A DNA stretch of 64,000 nucleotides, taken from contig NZ_SEWX01000005.1 of NCBI RefSeq assembly GCF_004307455.1, positions 124,001 through 188,000 on the forward strand, in the 5' to 3' direction. The notes beneath the pieces are model-generated. The model did not search any database. It worked only from the letters and a program-made list of their open reading frames with translations, and was not told the DNA's origin. Both the position numbers and the translations under genes were made by a program. Shown here in pieces: positions 26,724-35,501 of the stretch; the stretch's first letter is position 1, and every line of letters starts with the position of its first letter. This DNA comes from Aquirufa nivalisilvae (GTDB taxonomy: Bacteria; Bacteroidota; Bacteroidia; Cytophagales; Spirosomataceae).

Positions 26724-27995
26724 ATGTCTCAACCGGCTACTATTAACCTCGAAGGGAAATCCTTTGAATTGCCTACTCTGGAGGGTACAGAGAACGAAAA
26801 GGCCATCGATATCGCAAAATTGCGTGATTTGACAGGTTACATTACGTTTGATCCAGGCTTCAAAAATACTGGAGTTACGAAAAGTTCAATTACTTATTTG
26901 GATGGTGAAGAGGGAATTTTGCGTTACCGAGGTTACAGCATTGAAGAATTAGCAGATAAAGCCTCATTTTTAGAGGTAGCCTATTTGCTTATTCACGAGG
27001 AGTTGCCTACTCAAGCTCAGTTGGATGCTTTTTCTGCTGATATTCAATCTTATACGCAGGTAAATCAAGATTTGCTTAAAATTTCGGAAGGTTTTCCAGT
27101 GAGCTCTCATCCGATGTGTACCATTGCTGCATTAGTAGGAGCAATGTCCGCATTTTATTCAACTGATGAAGCGGGTGATGATGAGAAAAGTGTGTTGAAA
27201 TTATTAGCTCAGTTGCCTGTTATGGCGACTTGGTCCTATAAAAAATCCATTGGCGAAGGTATCATTCAGCCGGATACAACTGTTGATTATTGTTCTACCT
27301 TCTTGCAAATGATGTTTGCTAAACCAGGAGAAAAATATACAGCAGATGCCGTAGTGTCTAAGGCATTGAATAAATTATTGATCTTGCATGCTGATCACGA
27401 ACAAAACTGTTCTACTTCTACCGTTCGTTTGGTAGGATCATCTCATGCGAATCTATTTGCTTCTATTTCTGCAGGAATTAATGCTCTTTGGGGACCACTT
27501 CATGGTGGGGCTAACCAAGAGGTAATTGAAATGTTGGAAGCTATTAAAGCAGATGGTGGTGATACAGATAAGTACATTGCCATGGCTAAAGATAAAAATT
27601 CAGGTTTCCGCCTGATGGGTTTTGGTCACCGTGTGTACAAAAACTTTGACCCACGTGCCAAAATTATTAAAAAGGCAGCTGATGATGTTTTAAAAGCTTT
27701 AGGCGTAAATGATCCTGTATTGGCCATTGCTGCTCGCTTAGAGGCTGCTGCTTTAAGTGATGAGTATTTTGTTGCTAGAAAGCTTTATCCAAATGTTGAT
27801 TTCTATTCTGGAATTATTTACCGTGCTTTAGGTATTCCAACCAATATGTTTACAGTGATGTTTGCCATTGGTCGTCTTCCAGGTTGGATTGCACAGTGGA
27901 AAGAAATGCGTGTAAATAAGGAGCCAATCGGTCGTCCAAGACAAATTTATACTGGGGCAACAAGCCGTGCATTTGTTGAGATTGCTCAACGATAG
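26724..27995 (+). CDS. gltA: Citrate synthase
   Basis: The 423-residue enzyme condenses oxaloacetate and acetyl-CoA, entering the TCA cycle. Catalytic motifs are visible: H-A-D-H-E-Q-N-C-S-T-S near residue 233, W-G-P-L-H-G-G-A-N-Q-E near 265, and M-G-F-G-H-R-V-Y-K-N-F-D-P-R-A near 300. It is of the long hexameric type found in Gram-negative bacteria. A near-consensus -7 box (TATCTTAG at 26641-26648) is the best promoter candidate, giving a leader of about 70 nt. A strong terminator follows at 28024. Confidence 0.98.
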   Translation: MSQPATINLEGKSFELPTLEGTENEKAIDIAKLRDLTGYITFDPGFKNTGVTKSSITYLDGEEGILRYRGYSIEELADKASFLEVAYLLIHEELPTQAQLDAFSADIQSYTQVNQDLLKISEGFPVSSHPMCTIAALVGAMSAFYSTDEAGDDEKSVLKLLAQLPVMATWSYKKSIGEGIIQPDTTVDYCSTFLQMMFAKPGEKYTADAVVSKALNKLLILHADHEQNCSTSTVRLVGSSHANLFASISAGINALWGPLHGGANQEVIEMLEAIKADGGDTDKYIAMAKDKNSGFRLMGFGHRVYKNFDPRAKIIKKAADDVLKALGVNDPVLAIAARLEAAALSDEYFVARKLYPNVDFYSGIIYRALGIPTNMFTVMFAIGRLPGWIAQWKEMRVNKEPIGRPRQIYTGATSRAFVEIAQR

Positions 27996-28023
27996 GCCTA
28001 TTTGTCTAACGATTTTTAATAAG

Positions 28024-28055
28024 CCAAGAGCCCTTCACATGAAGGGCTCTTTTGG
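28024..28055 (+). terminator. gltA terminator
   Basis: CCAAGAGCCCTTC and GAAGGGCTCTTTTGG form a long stem with an ACAT tetraloop 28 bp after the gltA stop. The descending arm contains TTTT, as in an intrinsic terminator. Confidence 0.85.
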
Positions 28056-28090
28056 TTTAATGAGGGATTAGGGCTAATTTGCAAGCTTAA

Positions 28091-28600
28091 ATGGAATGCA
28101 TGACATTACAATTCAAGCCATATTTCCTTTTTGTCCTCCTTTTTATGGGAGTGTCGGTAGAAGGAATCTTAGCTCAAAATCAACAAGGAAAAGCCTCTTA
28201 TTACCATAAAAATTTAAGTGGTAAAAAGACATATAGCGGTGAACGTTATAATTCCTATTTATTCACGGCTGCCCACCGAAAATATCCCATGGGAACCTGG
28301 TTGGAAATCACTAATACCAAGTCGGGAACCAAGTCTTATGTTCGGGTAAATGATCGTGGTCCACATCAAAGACGTTTATTGATTGATGTCTCTTTTAGTG
28401 CCGCAAAGGAATTAGGAATTGTAGGGGCTGGGATAGCTCCTGTTCAAATTCGTCTATTAGAAGACGCTGATTTACGGGATACGCTTTTAAGCTTCTTGCA
28501 AAAAAGAGATAGCCTCATTTTAAAAGAGCATCCTTATACGGTCTATGTCAAAAAAGCGAAGAAGAAGAAATCCAAGAAAAAGAAAAAGAAGAAGAGATAG
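28091..28600 (+). CDS. rlpA: RlpA-like double-psi beta-barrel protein with poly-lysine tail
   Basis: The 169-residue protein has a signal peptide (about residues 1-29, ending near L-A-Q) and one RlpA-like double-psi beta-barrel domain (about 33-120: G-K-A-S-Y-Y, Y-P-M-G-T, V-R-V-N-D-R-G-P, L-I-D-V-S). RlpA homologues are septal lytic transglycosylases acting on denuded glycan. There is no SPOR domain; instead the last 20 residues are almost all lysine, which could bind anionic envelope polymers (inference). Two starts are possible, ATG at 28091 or ATG at 28100. The second gives a more compact signal peptide. Confidence 0.88.
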   Translation: MECMTLQFKPYFLFVLLFMGVSVEGILAQNQQGKASYYHKNLSGKKTYSGERYNSYLFTAAHRKYPMGTWLEITNTKSGTKSYVRVNDRGPHQRRLLIDVSFSAAKELGIVGAGIAPVQIRLLEDADLRDTLLSFLQKRDSLILKEHPYTVYVKKAKKKKSKKKKKKKR

Positions 28601-29436
28601 GGTTTAGGGTTTAGTGTCTTGTTCTGATATTGGTTGACAGTTTTTTTACAACTCAGCTGGTAGTTATCGAACATTAATATTTTGGATTTTCTGATATGTA
28701 ATTATTGAAGCTACACATGTTCTTTTGTATGGCACACTACTTTAATGCCATTACTTAGGCATTTCTTTTTTTTGAAAAAAAAGAAACAAAAAAAACAGAT
28801 GTTGTACGGTTAATCCAAAGACGAATTCCACTTCGCGGAACCGATGTTCACTCCGCATACGGCTTTAATCTTTGACTCTATCGCACATTGCCTATGCGCA
28901 GGGTCAAACATCCGCCTTTCGCTTCGCTCATGCTACGTTCCCATCTTTCGTTGGGATTAACCTCATTAGTTGGAAGTTATTTAGAGTTTAGTTTCAGAAT
29001 GAAATTTGTGATTTTTTGATAGAAAATACCGTCGGTCAGCACGAGCGAAAGATGATGAACGAAGCGGTAGACGAGGTTTTGACCTTAGCAAAGGCGATGC
29101 GCGTTGGCGTCAAAAATATAGGCGATAGCGTAGTGAATCACGGTTTCGCGAAGCGAAATTCGCCTTTGATGACCGACAAGAAAATAAGTTTTTTTGTTTC
29201 TTTTTTTTCAAAAAAAGAAATACTGTAAAACTGGAGTATTAAGTGATGTTATTTATGAGCTAAATCAAAAGTACAATAATCAAACCATTTACTATGGCCT
29301 TTATTTTTATAAAATGAAAGACTTTGGGGGGTGAAATTGCTAAATTTTTATTTATCATGAATAATTAATGAACCCAAAGTCAACCTATTTCAGGACAATA
29401 CATTCTACATTCTACTTTCTTCATTCTTCATTGACA
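28601..29436. repeat. 836-bp noncoding repeat region with 36-bp terminal inverted repeats inside
   Basis: This gap between convergent rlpA and the PD40-OmpA gene holds no credible gene. At 28761-28796 the pattern atttc-T8-g-A8-gaaac-A8-c occurs, and its reverse complement lies at 29188-29221, differing only in two homopolymer lengths. They bracket about 390 bp. Inside are further palindromes: TTTGAC...GTCAAA at about 28871-28911, and GTCGGTCA (29031) with TGACCGAC (29170). There is also an inverted copy (about 28915-28962) of the block found twice at 12.6 kb. At the outer edges are words shared with other gaps, including ACAATACATTCTACATT at 29395. Confidence 0.75.
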
Positions 29437-30684
29437 CTAATCACTCAAAAGCACAATCTCAATCCTTCTATTCCATTTTCTAGCTTCTGCTTGATTAGGT
29501 GCTACCTTAGGTTTTAGAAAGCTAAGGCCCTTAGTTTGAATTCTTGTAGCTTCAATACCTTGAGTAATCAAGTATAGTTTGATGGAATTGGCTCTCTTTT
29601 CAGAAAGAATCTGATTGGATTTGGCTTGGCCAACTTCATCCGTGTGGCCCCTGATTTCTATTCTTTGTTGAGGATTTTCATGCATGAATTTTACAAGCTT
29701 GTTTAAACTAGCAGGGATAGGAGTAGGGATAGTCCACTGATTCGAGGCAAATTGGATATCATCAAAACTTACGTCTTGAAATTTGATTTTAGGAACCTCA
29801 GGAACTACGGGTTCAACTTGAATTGGGGCCGTCTTTTTAATCAGCCAAATAGAAGTAGGAATAGTGATACGATGAAGCTCATCTTCTGTGACCTGGCCAA
29901 CTTTATTTCTTGAAATGAAATATTCATTTTCAAGTATACCGAGGCATATACCTGCTTCGTTTCCTGAACTGTTTAATTCAGAAATATTCATGGGTATTTT
30001 CCATTGCTTATTTTCCGATTGACTTTGGTAAAAATCCAACCCTCCTTTGCCACCTTTCTTATCGCTAGAATAGACCAATACTTCGGGGTCTTCCAACCAA
30101 TAGGGGCCCTGCTCATCATCTGAACTATTGATTTGAGAACCTAAATTGATGGCCATTTTCCATCGACCTTGGACATCTTTTTCACTCATCCAAATATCTC
30201 TTTTGCCCAATCCACCTGGTCGGTCAGAAGAAAAGTAGAGTTTTTGGCCATCTTGACTTAGGCATGGTTGCCCTTCCCAATCGTGAGAATTAATGAGTAT
30301 ACCTAGATTGCGAGGTTTAGTCCAATTACCATTGACCCAATTACTTTCATATAAATCACAACCTCCAAAACTATTACGGTATCCACATCCTGAAAATATC
30401 ATCGTATTGCCATCCTTTGACAGGCTAGCTGTACCATCATTACTTTCTTGGTTGATACTGGTTAAAGCTTGGGGATTGATGAATTTTTCCCCATCCCAAC
30501 TAGCTACTTGTAATTCTTCATCTGCTCTATCAGCTCGGGAAGTAAAATAGATTTCTTTTCTAGCGTGTGAGTAATGCGGGAAATATTGGGCTTTTTGAAG
30601 ATTGAGCTCGCTGATAGGAGTCGAGCTTAGGCTATCTGCGGATAATCCCCATATACTGAATGAAAATATCCAAGCAGCCAGCAT
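29437..30684 (-). CDS. PD40 beta-propeller / OmpA-family outer-membrane protein
   Basis: The 415-residue protein begins with a short hydrophobic segment (about 1-16) that is probably a signal peptide, although it lacks basic residues. WD40-like PD40 repeats follow at about 30-270 (L-S-K-D-G-N-T-M-I-F-S-G, L-S-Q-D-G-Q-K-L-Y-F-S-S-D-R-P-G-G). The C-terminal OmpA-like peptidoglycan-binding domain is at about 305-413 (R-G-H-T-D, L-S-E-K-R-A-N, N-R-R-I-E). Such proteins anchor the outer membrane to the wall in Bacteroidota; some belong to type IX secretion-linked sets, but nothing here proves that. It follows queE directly: queE stop, one codon, then ATG in the same frame. Confidence 0.9.
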   Translation of the reverse strand: MLAAWIFSFSIWGLSADSLSSTPISELNLQKAQYFPHYSHARKEIYFTSRADRADEELQVASWDGEKFINPQALTSINQESNDGTASLSKDGNTMIFSGCGYRNSFGGCDLYESNWVNGNWTKPRNLGILINSHDWEGQPCLSQDGQKLYFSSDRPGGLGKRDIWMSEKDVQGRWKMAINLGSQINSSDDEQGPYWLEDPEVLVYSSDKKGGKGGLDFYQSQSENKQWKIPMNISELNSSGNEAGICLGILENEYFISRNKVGQVTEDELHRITIPTSIWLIKKTAPIQVEPVVPEVPKIKFQDVSFDDIQFASNQWTIPTPIPASLNKLVKFMHENPQQRIEIRGHTDEVGQAKSNQILSEKRANSIKLYLITQGIEATRIQTKGLSFLKPKVAPNQAEARKWNRRIEIVLLSD

Positions 30685-30687
30685 GTG

Positions 30688-31335
30688 TTATGGGATTTGT
30701 AAAAACTTATGGGTCTGAACAGAAATTTGCCAACGAGGATTTTCTTTGACAAAATCCACAATCAAAGGATTCATATCAGCTTGTTTCGACCATTCTGGTT
30801 GCATCAACCAAAGGCTTTCTGCCGGTAATTTGTCTGTCCAAGTTTGTGACCAAGCAATATCTGAAGGATGGAAAATGACAACTTTCAGTTCATCGACCAA
30901 AGGGAAAATGTCCGGATTCGGTTCTTTGAATTTTTTGGGTGAAAAACATACCCAATCCCAAACTCCTGTTATTTGTTTACCTACTCCTGAAGTCTCAATA
31001 TGTGTTCTAAATCCAGCTTCTTGTAAGGCTTCCGTTAAAGGATTGAGATTATGCATCAAAGGTTCTCCACCGGTTATCACAACAATTCTACCTAAAAATT
31101 GGGATGCCTCTTGAACTAATTCGGCTACTGTTTTAATTGGATGAGTATCAATTGGCCATGATTCTTTCACATCACACCAATGACAGCCTACATCACAGCC
31201 TCCCAATCGAATAAAGTAGGCAGCATGTCCTTGAAATTTTCCTTCACCTTGAATCGTGTAAAAAGATTCCATGACTGGATACTCAAAAGCATCTCTTTTT
31301 AGAACTGATTTTATATCTTTGGAGTTTGATTGCAT
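30688..31335 (-). CDS. queE: 7-carboxy-7-deazaguanine synthase
   Basis: This 215-residue radical SAM enzyme forms the 7-deazapurine ring in queuosine precursor synthesis. The cluster-binding motif is C-D-V-G-C-H-W-C, that is C-x3-C-x2-C, near residues 48-55. It is preceded by F-Y-T-I-Q-G-E-G-K-F-Q-G, the substrate-contact region typical of QueE, and followed by I-T-G-G-E-P. The other queuosine genes are not in the window. It is co-oriented with the PD40-OmpA gene, with only 3 bp between stop and next start. Confidence 0.95.
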   Translation of the reverse strand: MQSNSKDIKSVLKRDAFEYPVMESFYTIQGEGKFQGHAAYFIRLGGCDVGCHWCDVKESWPIDTHPIKTVAELVQEASQFLGRIVVITGGEPLMHNLNPLTEALQEAGFRTHIETSGVGKQITGVWDWVCFSPKKFKEPNPDIFPLVDELKVVIFHPSDIAWSQTWTDKLPAESLWLMQPEWSKQADMNPLIVDFVKENPRWQISVQTHKFLQIP

Positions 31336-31436
31336 GCAAGGCTAAAATTCTAAGTAAAATTAAGCTTTGATTTGTAATTTAACTAATAAGAAATCGTTCT
31401 AAATAAATAGGATCGATTTTTTATTTTTCTCTTAAA

Positions 31437-31742
31437 ATGATCAAGAATCAAACATTCCGTATTTTTTGGATGTTTTTTATAGGTACCTTCCTGACAGTAG
31501 GGATGAGTTCTTGTTGGTCAGCGCGCTGTCCCAGAGAGACATGTCGTGTGCGGGTAGAACACCGCCATGGAGAAAGTTATTATCGGCCTAGAGAAGCATT
31601 TTCTTGGATGTGGACTCCACGCTATAAGCATGTGAGAACCTCCAACTACGCGACCATAGGTCCTAATAAGCCTACAAAGAAAAGAGCTTGGTATCAATTT
31701 TATAAACCAGCTGATCGTGTTAGTTCCAAGAAACCCCGTTAA
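31437..31742 (+). CDS. Small basic lipoprotein, unknown function
   Basis: The 101-residue protein has a basic N-terminus, a hydrophobic segment (about 8-25) and a lipobox-like G-M-S-S-C, so it is probably lipidated at that Cys. The short mature part is rich in Arg, Tyr and Trp, with two further Cys (C-P-R-E-T-C) right after the anchor. No domain is recognised. It sits 5 bp before nadE on the same strand, so it may be the first gene of that operon. Existence is likely from codon structure and spacing; function is unknown. Confidence 0.7.
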   Translation: MIKNQTFRIFWMFFIGTFLTVGMSSCWSARCPRETCRVRVEHRHGESYYRPREAFSWMWTPRYKHVRTSNYATIGPNKPTKKRAWYQFYKPADRVSSKKPR

Positions 31743-31747
31743 TCACT

Positions 31748-33679
31748 ATGCCTAAAATTGCACTAGCAGCCGGGGTTCTCAACCAAATACCTTTGGATTG
31801 GAAAGGAAATCAAGCCCGAATCATAGACCTTCTTCAACATGCCCAACAGCAACAAGCTAACATACTTTGTTTGCCTGAGCTTTGTTTGACAGGTTATGGT
31901 TGCGAGGATCAGTTTTTATCTGCTTATACCTCAGAGAAAGCTTGGGAATCTTTGGTTCAACTGCTCCCTCATACCCAACGCATCTTAGTGTGGGTAGGTT
32001 TGCCTGTATTTTTTGAAGGTAAATTATATAATGTGGCTGCTTGCTTGGCTCATGGGAAATTAATTGCTTTAATCCCTAAGCAACATTTAGCCAATGACGG
32101 TGTACATTATGAAACACGGTGGTTTAGCCCATGGCCAGCCGGGAAAATAACTCATATTTCTACAAATCTAGGTGATATCCCAATAGGGGATTATCGCATT
32201 CATGCTCATGGAATAACCATGGGGATAGAAATTTGTCAAGATGCCTGGGAAGGAGAAAATAGACCTGCTCATGCCTTGGCCAAGCGAGGAGTATCGGTAA
32301 TTTGTAGCCCAACAGCCTCACATTTCGCCTTTTCTAAATCTAAAACACGTCAAGGTTTAAGTATTGAAGGATCTAAAATCATTCAAGGGGCTTATGTTTT
32401 TGCGAATTTATTAGGTAATGAATCTGGCAGAACCATTTTTGATGGGGATGCTTACATTGTACATGAAGGACAAATTATTGCCGAATCCTCCCGATTCAGT
32501 TTTCAGGACGGTCAATTAATTTTAGCCTCTTTGGATTTAAAAGAGAGGAACGATGCTGGTAAGGATGTCATAATAGCCAATATTCCAAGTTTTGATTCAG
32601 TTCGAGAATATCCTACATTTGAAGCGGCTGAATGGGAAAAATCTAGCTATCTTAAAGAAGAGGAATTTGCTCGTGCTGTTAGTTTGGCCTTATGGGATTA
32701 TCTCCGAAAATCTAAATCGTTTGGCTGGGTAATTTCCCTATCAGGCGGAGCAGATTCTTCAGCTATTTCAGCATTGTGTTTCTTGGCGGTTCGCTTGGCT
32801 AGTCAAGAACTTTCATGGACAGGAATCCAAGAAAAACTGGCCTACGTACCTTGGATGAAAGAAGTTCAATCTGAAAAGGAATTAGTATCTCGAATTTTAA
32901 CTACAGCTTACCAAGGAACAGAAAATTCATCAGATAATACGAGAGCTTCCGCGAAAGCATTAGCCGAATGTATTGGAACAACACATTACGATTGGAATAT
33001 TGATGTTCTAGTGAAAGAATATCGAGGTATCATTGAGCAAGCCATTGGGCGAAGCTTAAGCTGGGAACAAGATGATATTACCTTACAGAATGTTCAGGCA
33101 CGCTTACGAAGCCCAAGTGTTTGGATGCTAGCTAATATCAATAATGCCTTGTTATTAGCTACATCTAACCGATCAGAAGCTTCTGTTGGATATGCCACGA
33201 TGGATGGAGATACATCGGGTTCAATTTCTCCCATTGCAGGAATTGACAAGACTTTTATTCGTCAATGGCTTATTTGGATGGAAAAAGTTGGATTGGATGG
33301 GGCATTAACATTGTCAGGTTTATCGCATGTTAATTCTCTAGAACCAAGTGCAGAATTAAGACCTTTGACATCGAAGCAAATAGATGAGGAGGATTTAATG
33401 CCTTACCCAATTTTGAATTCCATCGAGCGCTGGGCTTTTTATGATAAATTATCGCCTGAGATCTGTTTGAAAAACTTGATTCAGGAATATGGGACTCATT
33501 TTTCAGAAGAACAACTAACGATCTTTTGTTCTAGATTCTTCCGATTATGGGCTAGAAACCAATGGAAAAGAGAGCGTTATGCACCTGGTTTTCACGTGGA
33601 TGACTATAGTTTGGATCCTAAGTCATGGCTTCGATTCCCTATTTTATCCGCTGGATTAGAAAAAGATATAAAACCTTAA
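31748..33679 (+). CDS. nadE: Glutamine-dependent NAD+ synthetase
   Basis: The 643-residue two-domain enzyme amidates nicotinate adenine dinucleotide to NAD+. The N-terminal nitrilase-type glutaminase shows its Glu-Lys-Cys triad in L-P-E-L-C-L-T-G-Y, I-P-K-Q-H-L and G-I-E-I-C-Q-D-A-W. The C-terminal synthetase has the P-loop S-L-S-G-G-A-D-S-S near residue 333 and the D-G-D-T-S-G-S-I-S-P-I-A motif. Length matches the long bacterial form. It is followed by coaX after 3 bp, coupling NAD and CoA synthesis genes. Confidence 0.97.
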   Translation: MPKIALAAGVLNQIPLDWKGNQARIIDLLQHAQQQQANILCLPELCLTGYGCEDQFLSAYTSEKAWESLVQLLPHTQRILVWVGLPVFFEGKLYNVAACLAHGKLIALIPKQHLANDGVHYETRWFSPWPAGKITHISTNLGDIPIGDYRIHAHGITMGIEICQDAWEGENRPAHALAKRGVSVICSPTASHFAFSKSKTRQGLSIEGSKIIQGAYVFANLLGNESGRTIFDGDAYIVHEGQIIAESSRFSFQDGQLILASLDLKERNDAGKDVIIANIPSFDSVREYPTFEAAEWEKSSYLKEEEFARAVSLALWDYLRKSKSFGWVISLSGGADSSAISALCFLAVRLASQELSWTGIQEKLAYVPWMKEVQSEKELVSRILTTAYQGTENSSDNTRASAKALAECIGTTHYDWNIDVLVKEYRGIIEQAIGRSLSWEQDDITLQNVQARLRSPSVWMLANINNALLLATSNRSEASVGYATMDGDTSGSISPIAGIDKTFIRQWLIWMEKVGLDGALTLSGLSHVNSLEPSAELRPLTSKQIDEEDLMPYPILNSIERWAFYDKLSPEICLKNLIQEYGTHFSEEQLTIFCSRFFRLWARNQWKRERYAPGFHVDDYSLDPKSWLRFPILSAGLEKDIKP

Positions 33680-33682
33680 CAA

Positions 33683-34450
33683 ATGCTCTTAGTAGTCGAT
33701 ATTGGTAATACAGACATTGTCTTTGGATTTTATTCCGAAGGTGAATGGAAATTGATATTAAGAACGCCGACGCATCAGCCATGGACAACTTTGCGCATGG
33801 AGAATTGGATTCGTCAGGAATGGTCAGAGAAAAATATTGGTTCATTGAAACCTCAAAAATTGATCATTTCTTCCGTAGTTCCTTCAGTTTCGTATCATGT
33901 TCAAAAAGGGCTAGAAAATTGGTTGGCAGTATCGGCTGATATCATGTCACCTAAATTGTATAAGAAATTTCCCATTGACATTATTTCCCCTGATGAAATT
34001 GGCTCTGATTTAGTGGCAAATGCTGTTTATGCGCATCATGCTTATCAAGCTGATGTGTTGATTGTTGATTTTGGAACAGCATTAACTTTTACTTTGGTGA
34101 ATGCTCATGGGAAAATGGAAGGAGTTTCCATCGCTCCTGGATTAAAAACTGCCGTAAAGTCGTTATTTTCACAAACAGCTCAATTGCCAGAAGTACCACT
34201 CGAAATGCCTCATTCAGCCTTGGGATTTGATACAGTTAGTGCCATTCAATCAGGTATATTATGGGGATATGTAGGTATGGTGAAAGAAATGATTCATCGA
34301 GTGAAAGATGAAAAAGGTCAACATGTCAAAGTATTGGCTACTGGTGGATTATCATCCATTTTAACCCCTTTAGAATCCTATTTTGATGAGGTGAATAAAT
34401 TAATCACCCTAGATGGATTACGTTTGATTTCTGAAAATTACTTGGTTTAA
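33683..34450 (+). CDS. coaX: Type III pantothenate kinase
   Basis: The 255-residue ASKHA-fold kinase phosphorylates pantothenate, the first step of coenzyme A synthesis. The phosphate-1 motif D-I-G-N-T-D-I-V-F-G is at residues 5-14, with D-E-I-G-S-D-L and V-D-F-G-T-A-L-T-F in the middle, and A-T-G-G-L near the C-terminus. This type is not inhibited by CoA and needs a monovalent cation. It is packed between nadE and aguA with gaps of 3 and 1 bp. Confidence 0.96.
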   Translation: MLLVVDIGNTDIVFGFYSEGEWKLILRTPTHQPWTTLRMENWIRQEWSEKNIGSLKPQKLIISSVVPSVSYHVQKGLENWLAVSADIMSPKLYKKFPIDIISPDEIGSDLVANAVYAHHAYQADVLIVDFGTALTFTLVNAHGKMEGVSIAPGLKTAVKSLFSQTAQLPEVPLEMPHSALGFDTVSAIQSGILWGYVGMVKEMIHRVKDEKGQHVKVLATGGLSSILTPLESYFDEVNKLITLDGLRLISENYLV

Positions 34451-34451
34451 T

Positions 34452-35501
34452 ATGGTATCTACTCCTAAAGAAAGAGGCTTTTTTTTTCCTGCTGAATGGC
34501 ATCCACATGAAGCTACTTGGATTACTTTTCCTCACAATGATTATTCTTGGCAAGGAGACAAGTTGTCCCAAATGTATCCTGAATACTTTGCGCTCATTAA
34601 GGCTATTTCACAAGGCGAAAAGGTGAAAATTAATGTTAATCATGAAGCGCTGAAGAATTTTATTTTAGGGGAGTTGCCAAAATATGACATTGATCCGCAG
34701 CAAATTGAATTATTTATACGTCCTACCAATGATGCTTGGTGCCGCGACCATGGTCCAGCATTCTTAATAAAAAATGATAGTTCAGAACGATTAATAGTCG
34801 ACTGGGGATATAATGCATGGGGAGGGAAATATCCTCCATTTGATGCTGACAATCAAATTCCACAAGCTATTGCAAAAGATGTAGCACTGGCATTCCAAAG
34901 TCCGGGTATCATCATGGAAGGAGGTTCTGTTGAATTTAATGGAAAGGGCACGGTTTTGACCAGTCGATCTTGCTTATTAAATCCCAATCGGAACCCACAT
35001 TTGAGCCAAGAACAGATTGAAAATTACTTGAAAGACTATTATGGAGTTGATCAAGTACTATGGGTCAGCGATGGGATTGTTGGTGATGATACGGATGGAC
35101 ATATTGATGATACGGTTCGGTTTGTCAATGAAAATACGGTTATTACCATGGTTGAGCCCAATGTGGAAGATGAAAATCATGCTGTTTTAGCTCAAAATTT
35201 AAGCGAATTGAAAGAAATGAGGCTATTGGACGGTGGCCCGCTCAATATCATAGAAATACCCATGCCAGAGGCAGTAGTGATCGATGAATTTAGAGCACCC
35301 GGATCTTATGCCAATTTTTATATTTGTAATGCAGCAGTCATTGTACCCATTTTTGATTGTCCTCAAGATGCCCTTGCATTAGATATATTATCCCAATTAT
35401 TTACGGATAGGCCAGTGATAGGACTTTCAGCCCGAGAAATTATTTGGGGACAAGGAAGCTTTCATTGTTTGACTCAGCAAGAGCCTAAGGCCGCTTTATG
35501 A
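34452..35501 (+). CDS. aguA: Agmatine deiminase
   Basis: The 349-residue guanidino-modifying enzyme converts agmatine to N-carbamoylputrescine and ammonia. The catalytic Cys is C339 in G-S-F-H-C-L-T-Q-Q-E-P. Family motifs W-C-R-D-H-G-P, E-G-G-S-V-E-F and D-T-D-G-H-I-D-D are present. The usual G-G-G-x-H-C is varied to G-Q-G-S-F-H-C. Its product feeds aguB, encoded 27 kb away at 6778-7644. It follows coaX after 1 bp and overlaps the next lipoprotein gene by ATGA. Confidence 0.95.
   Translation: MVSTPKERGFFFPAEWHPHEATWITFPHNDYSWQGDKLSQMYPEYFALIKAISQGEKVKINVNHEALKNFILGELPKYDIDPQQIELFIRPTNDAWCRDHGPAFLIKNDSSERLIVDWGYNAWGGKYPPFDADNQIPQAIAKDVALAFQSPGIIMEGGSVEFNGKGTVLTSRSCLLNPNRNPHLSQEQIENYLKDYYGVDQVLWVSDGIVGDDTDGHIDDTVRFVNENTVITMVEPNVEDENHAVLAQNLSELKEMRLLDGGPLNIIEIPMPEAVVIDEFRAPGSYANFYICNAAVIVPIFDCPQDALALDILSQLFTDRPVIGLSAREIIWGQGSFHCLTQQEPKAAL

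Noticed and set aside
28600..28614. Telomere-like GGGTTTAGGGTTTAG sequence, with CTAAACCCTAA at about 40896 and 44914
   Set aside because: Only one or two units occur each time, always in short-word intergenic repeats. Nothing suggests a linear replicon end.
29016..29228. 70-residue open frame inside the 28601-29436 repeat region
   Set aside because: It reads through the palindromic repeat and ends in the T8/A8 terminal repeat, giving a low-complexity Phe/Lys C-terminus. It has no family features and is best explained as chance within an element.
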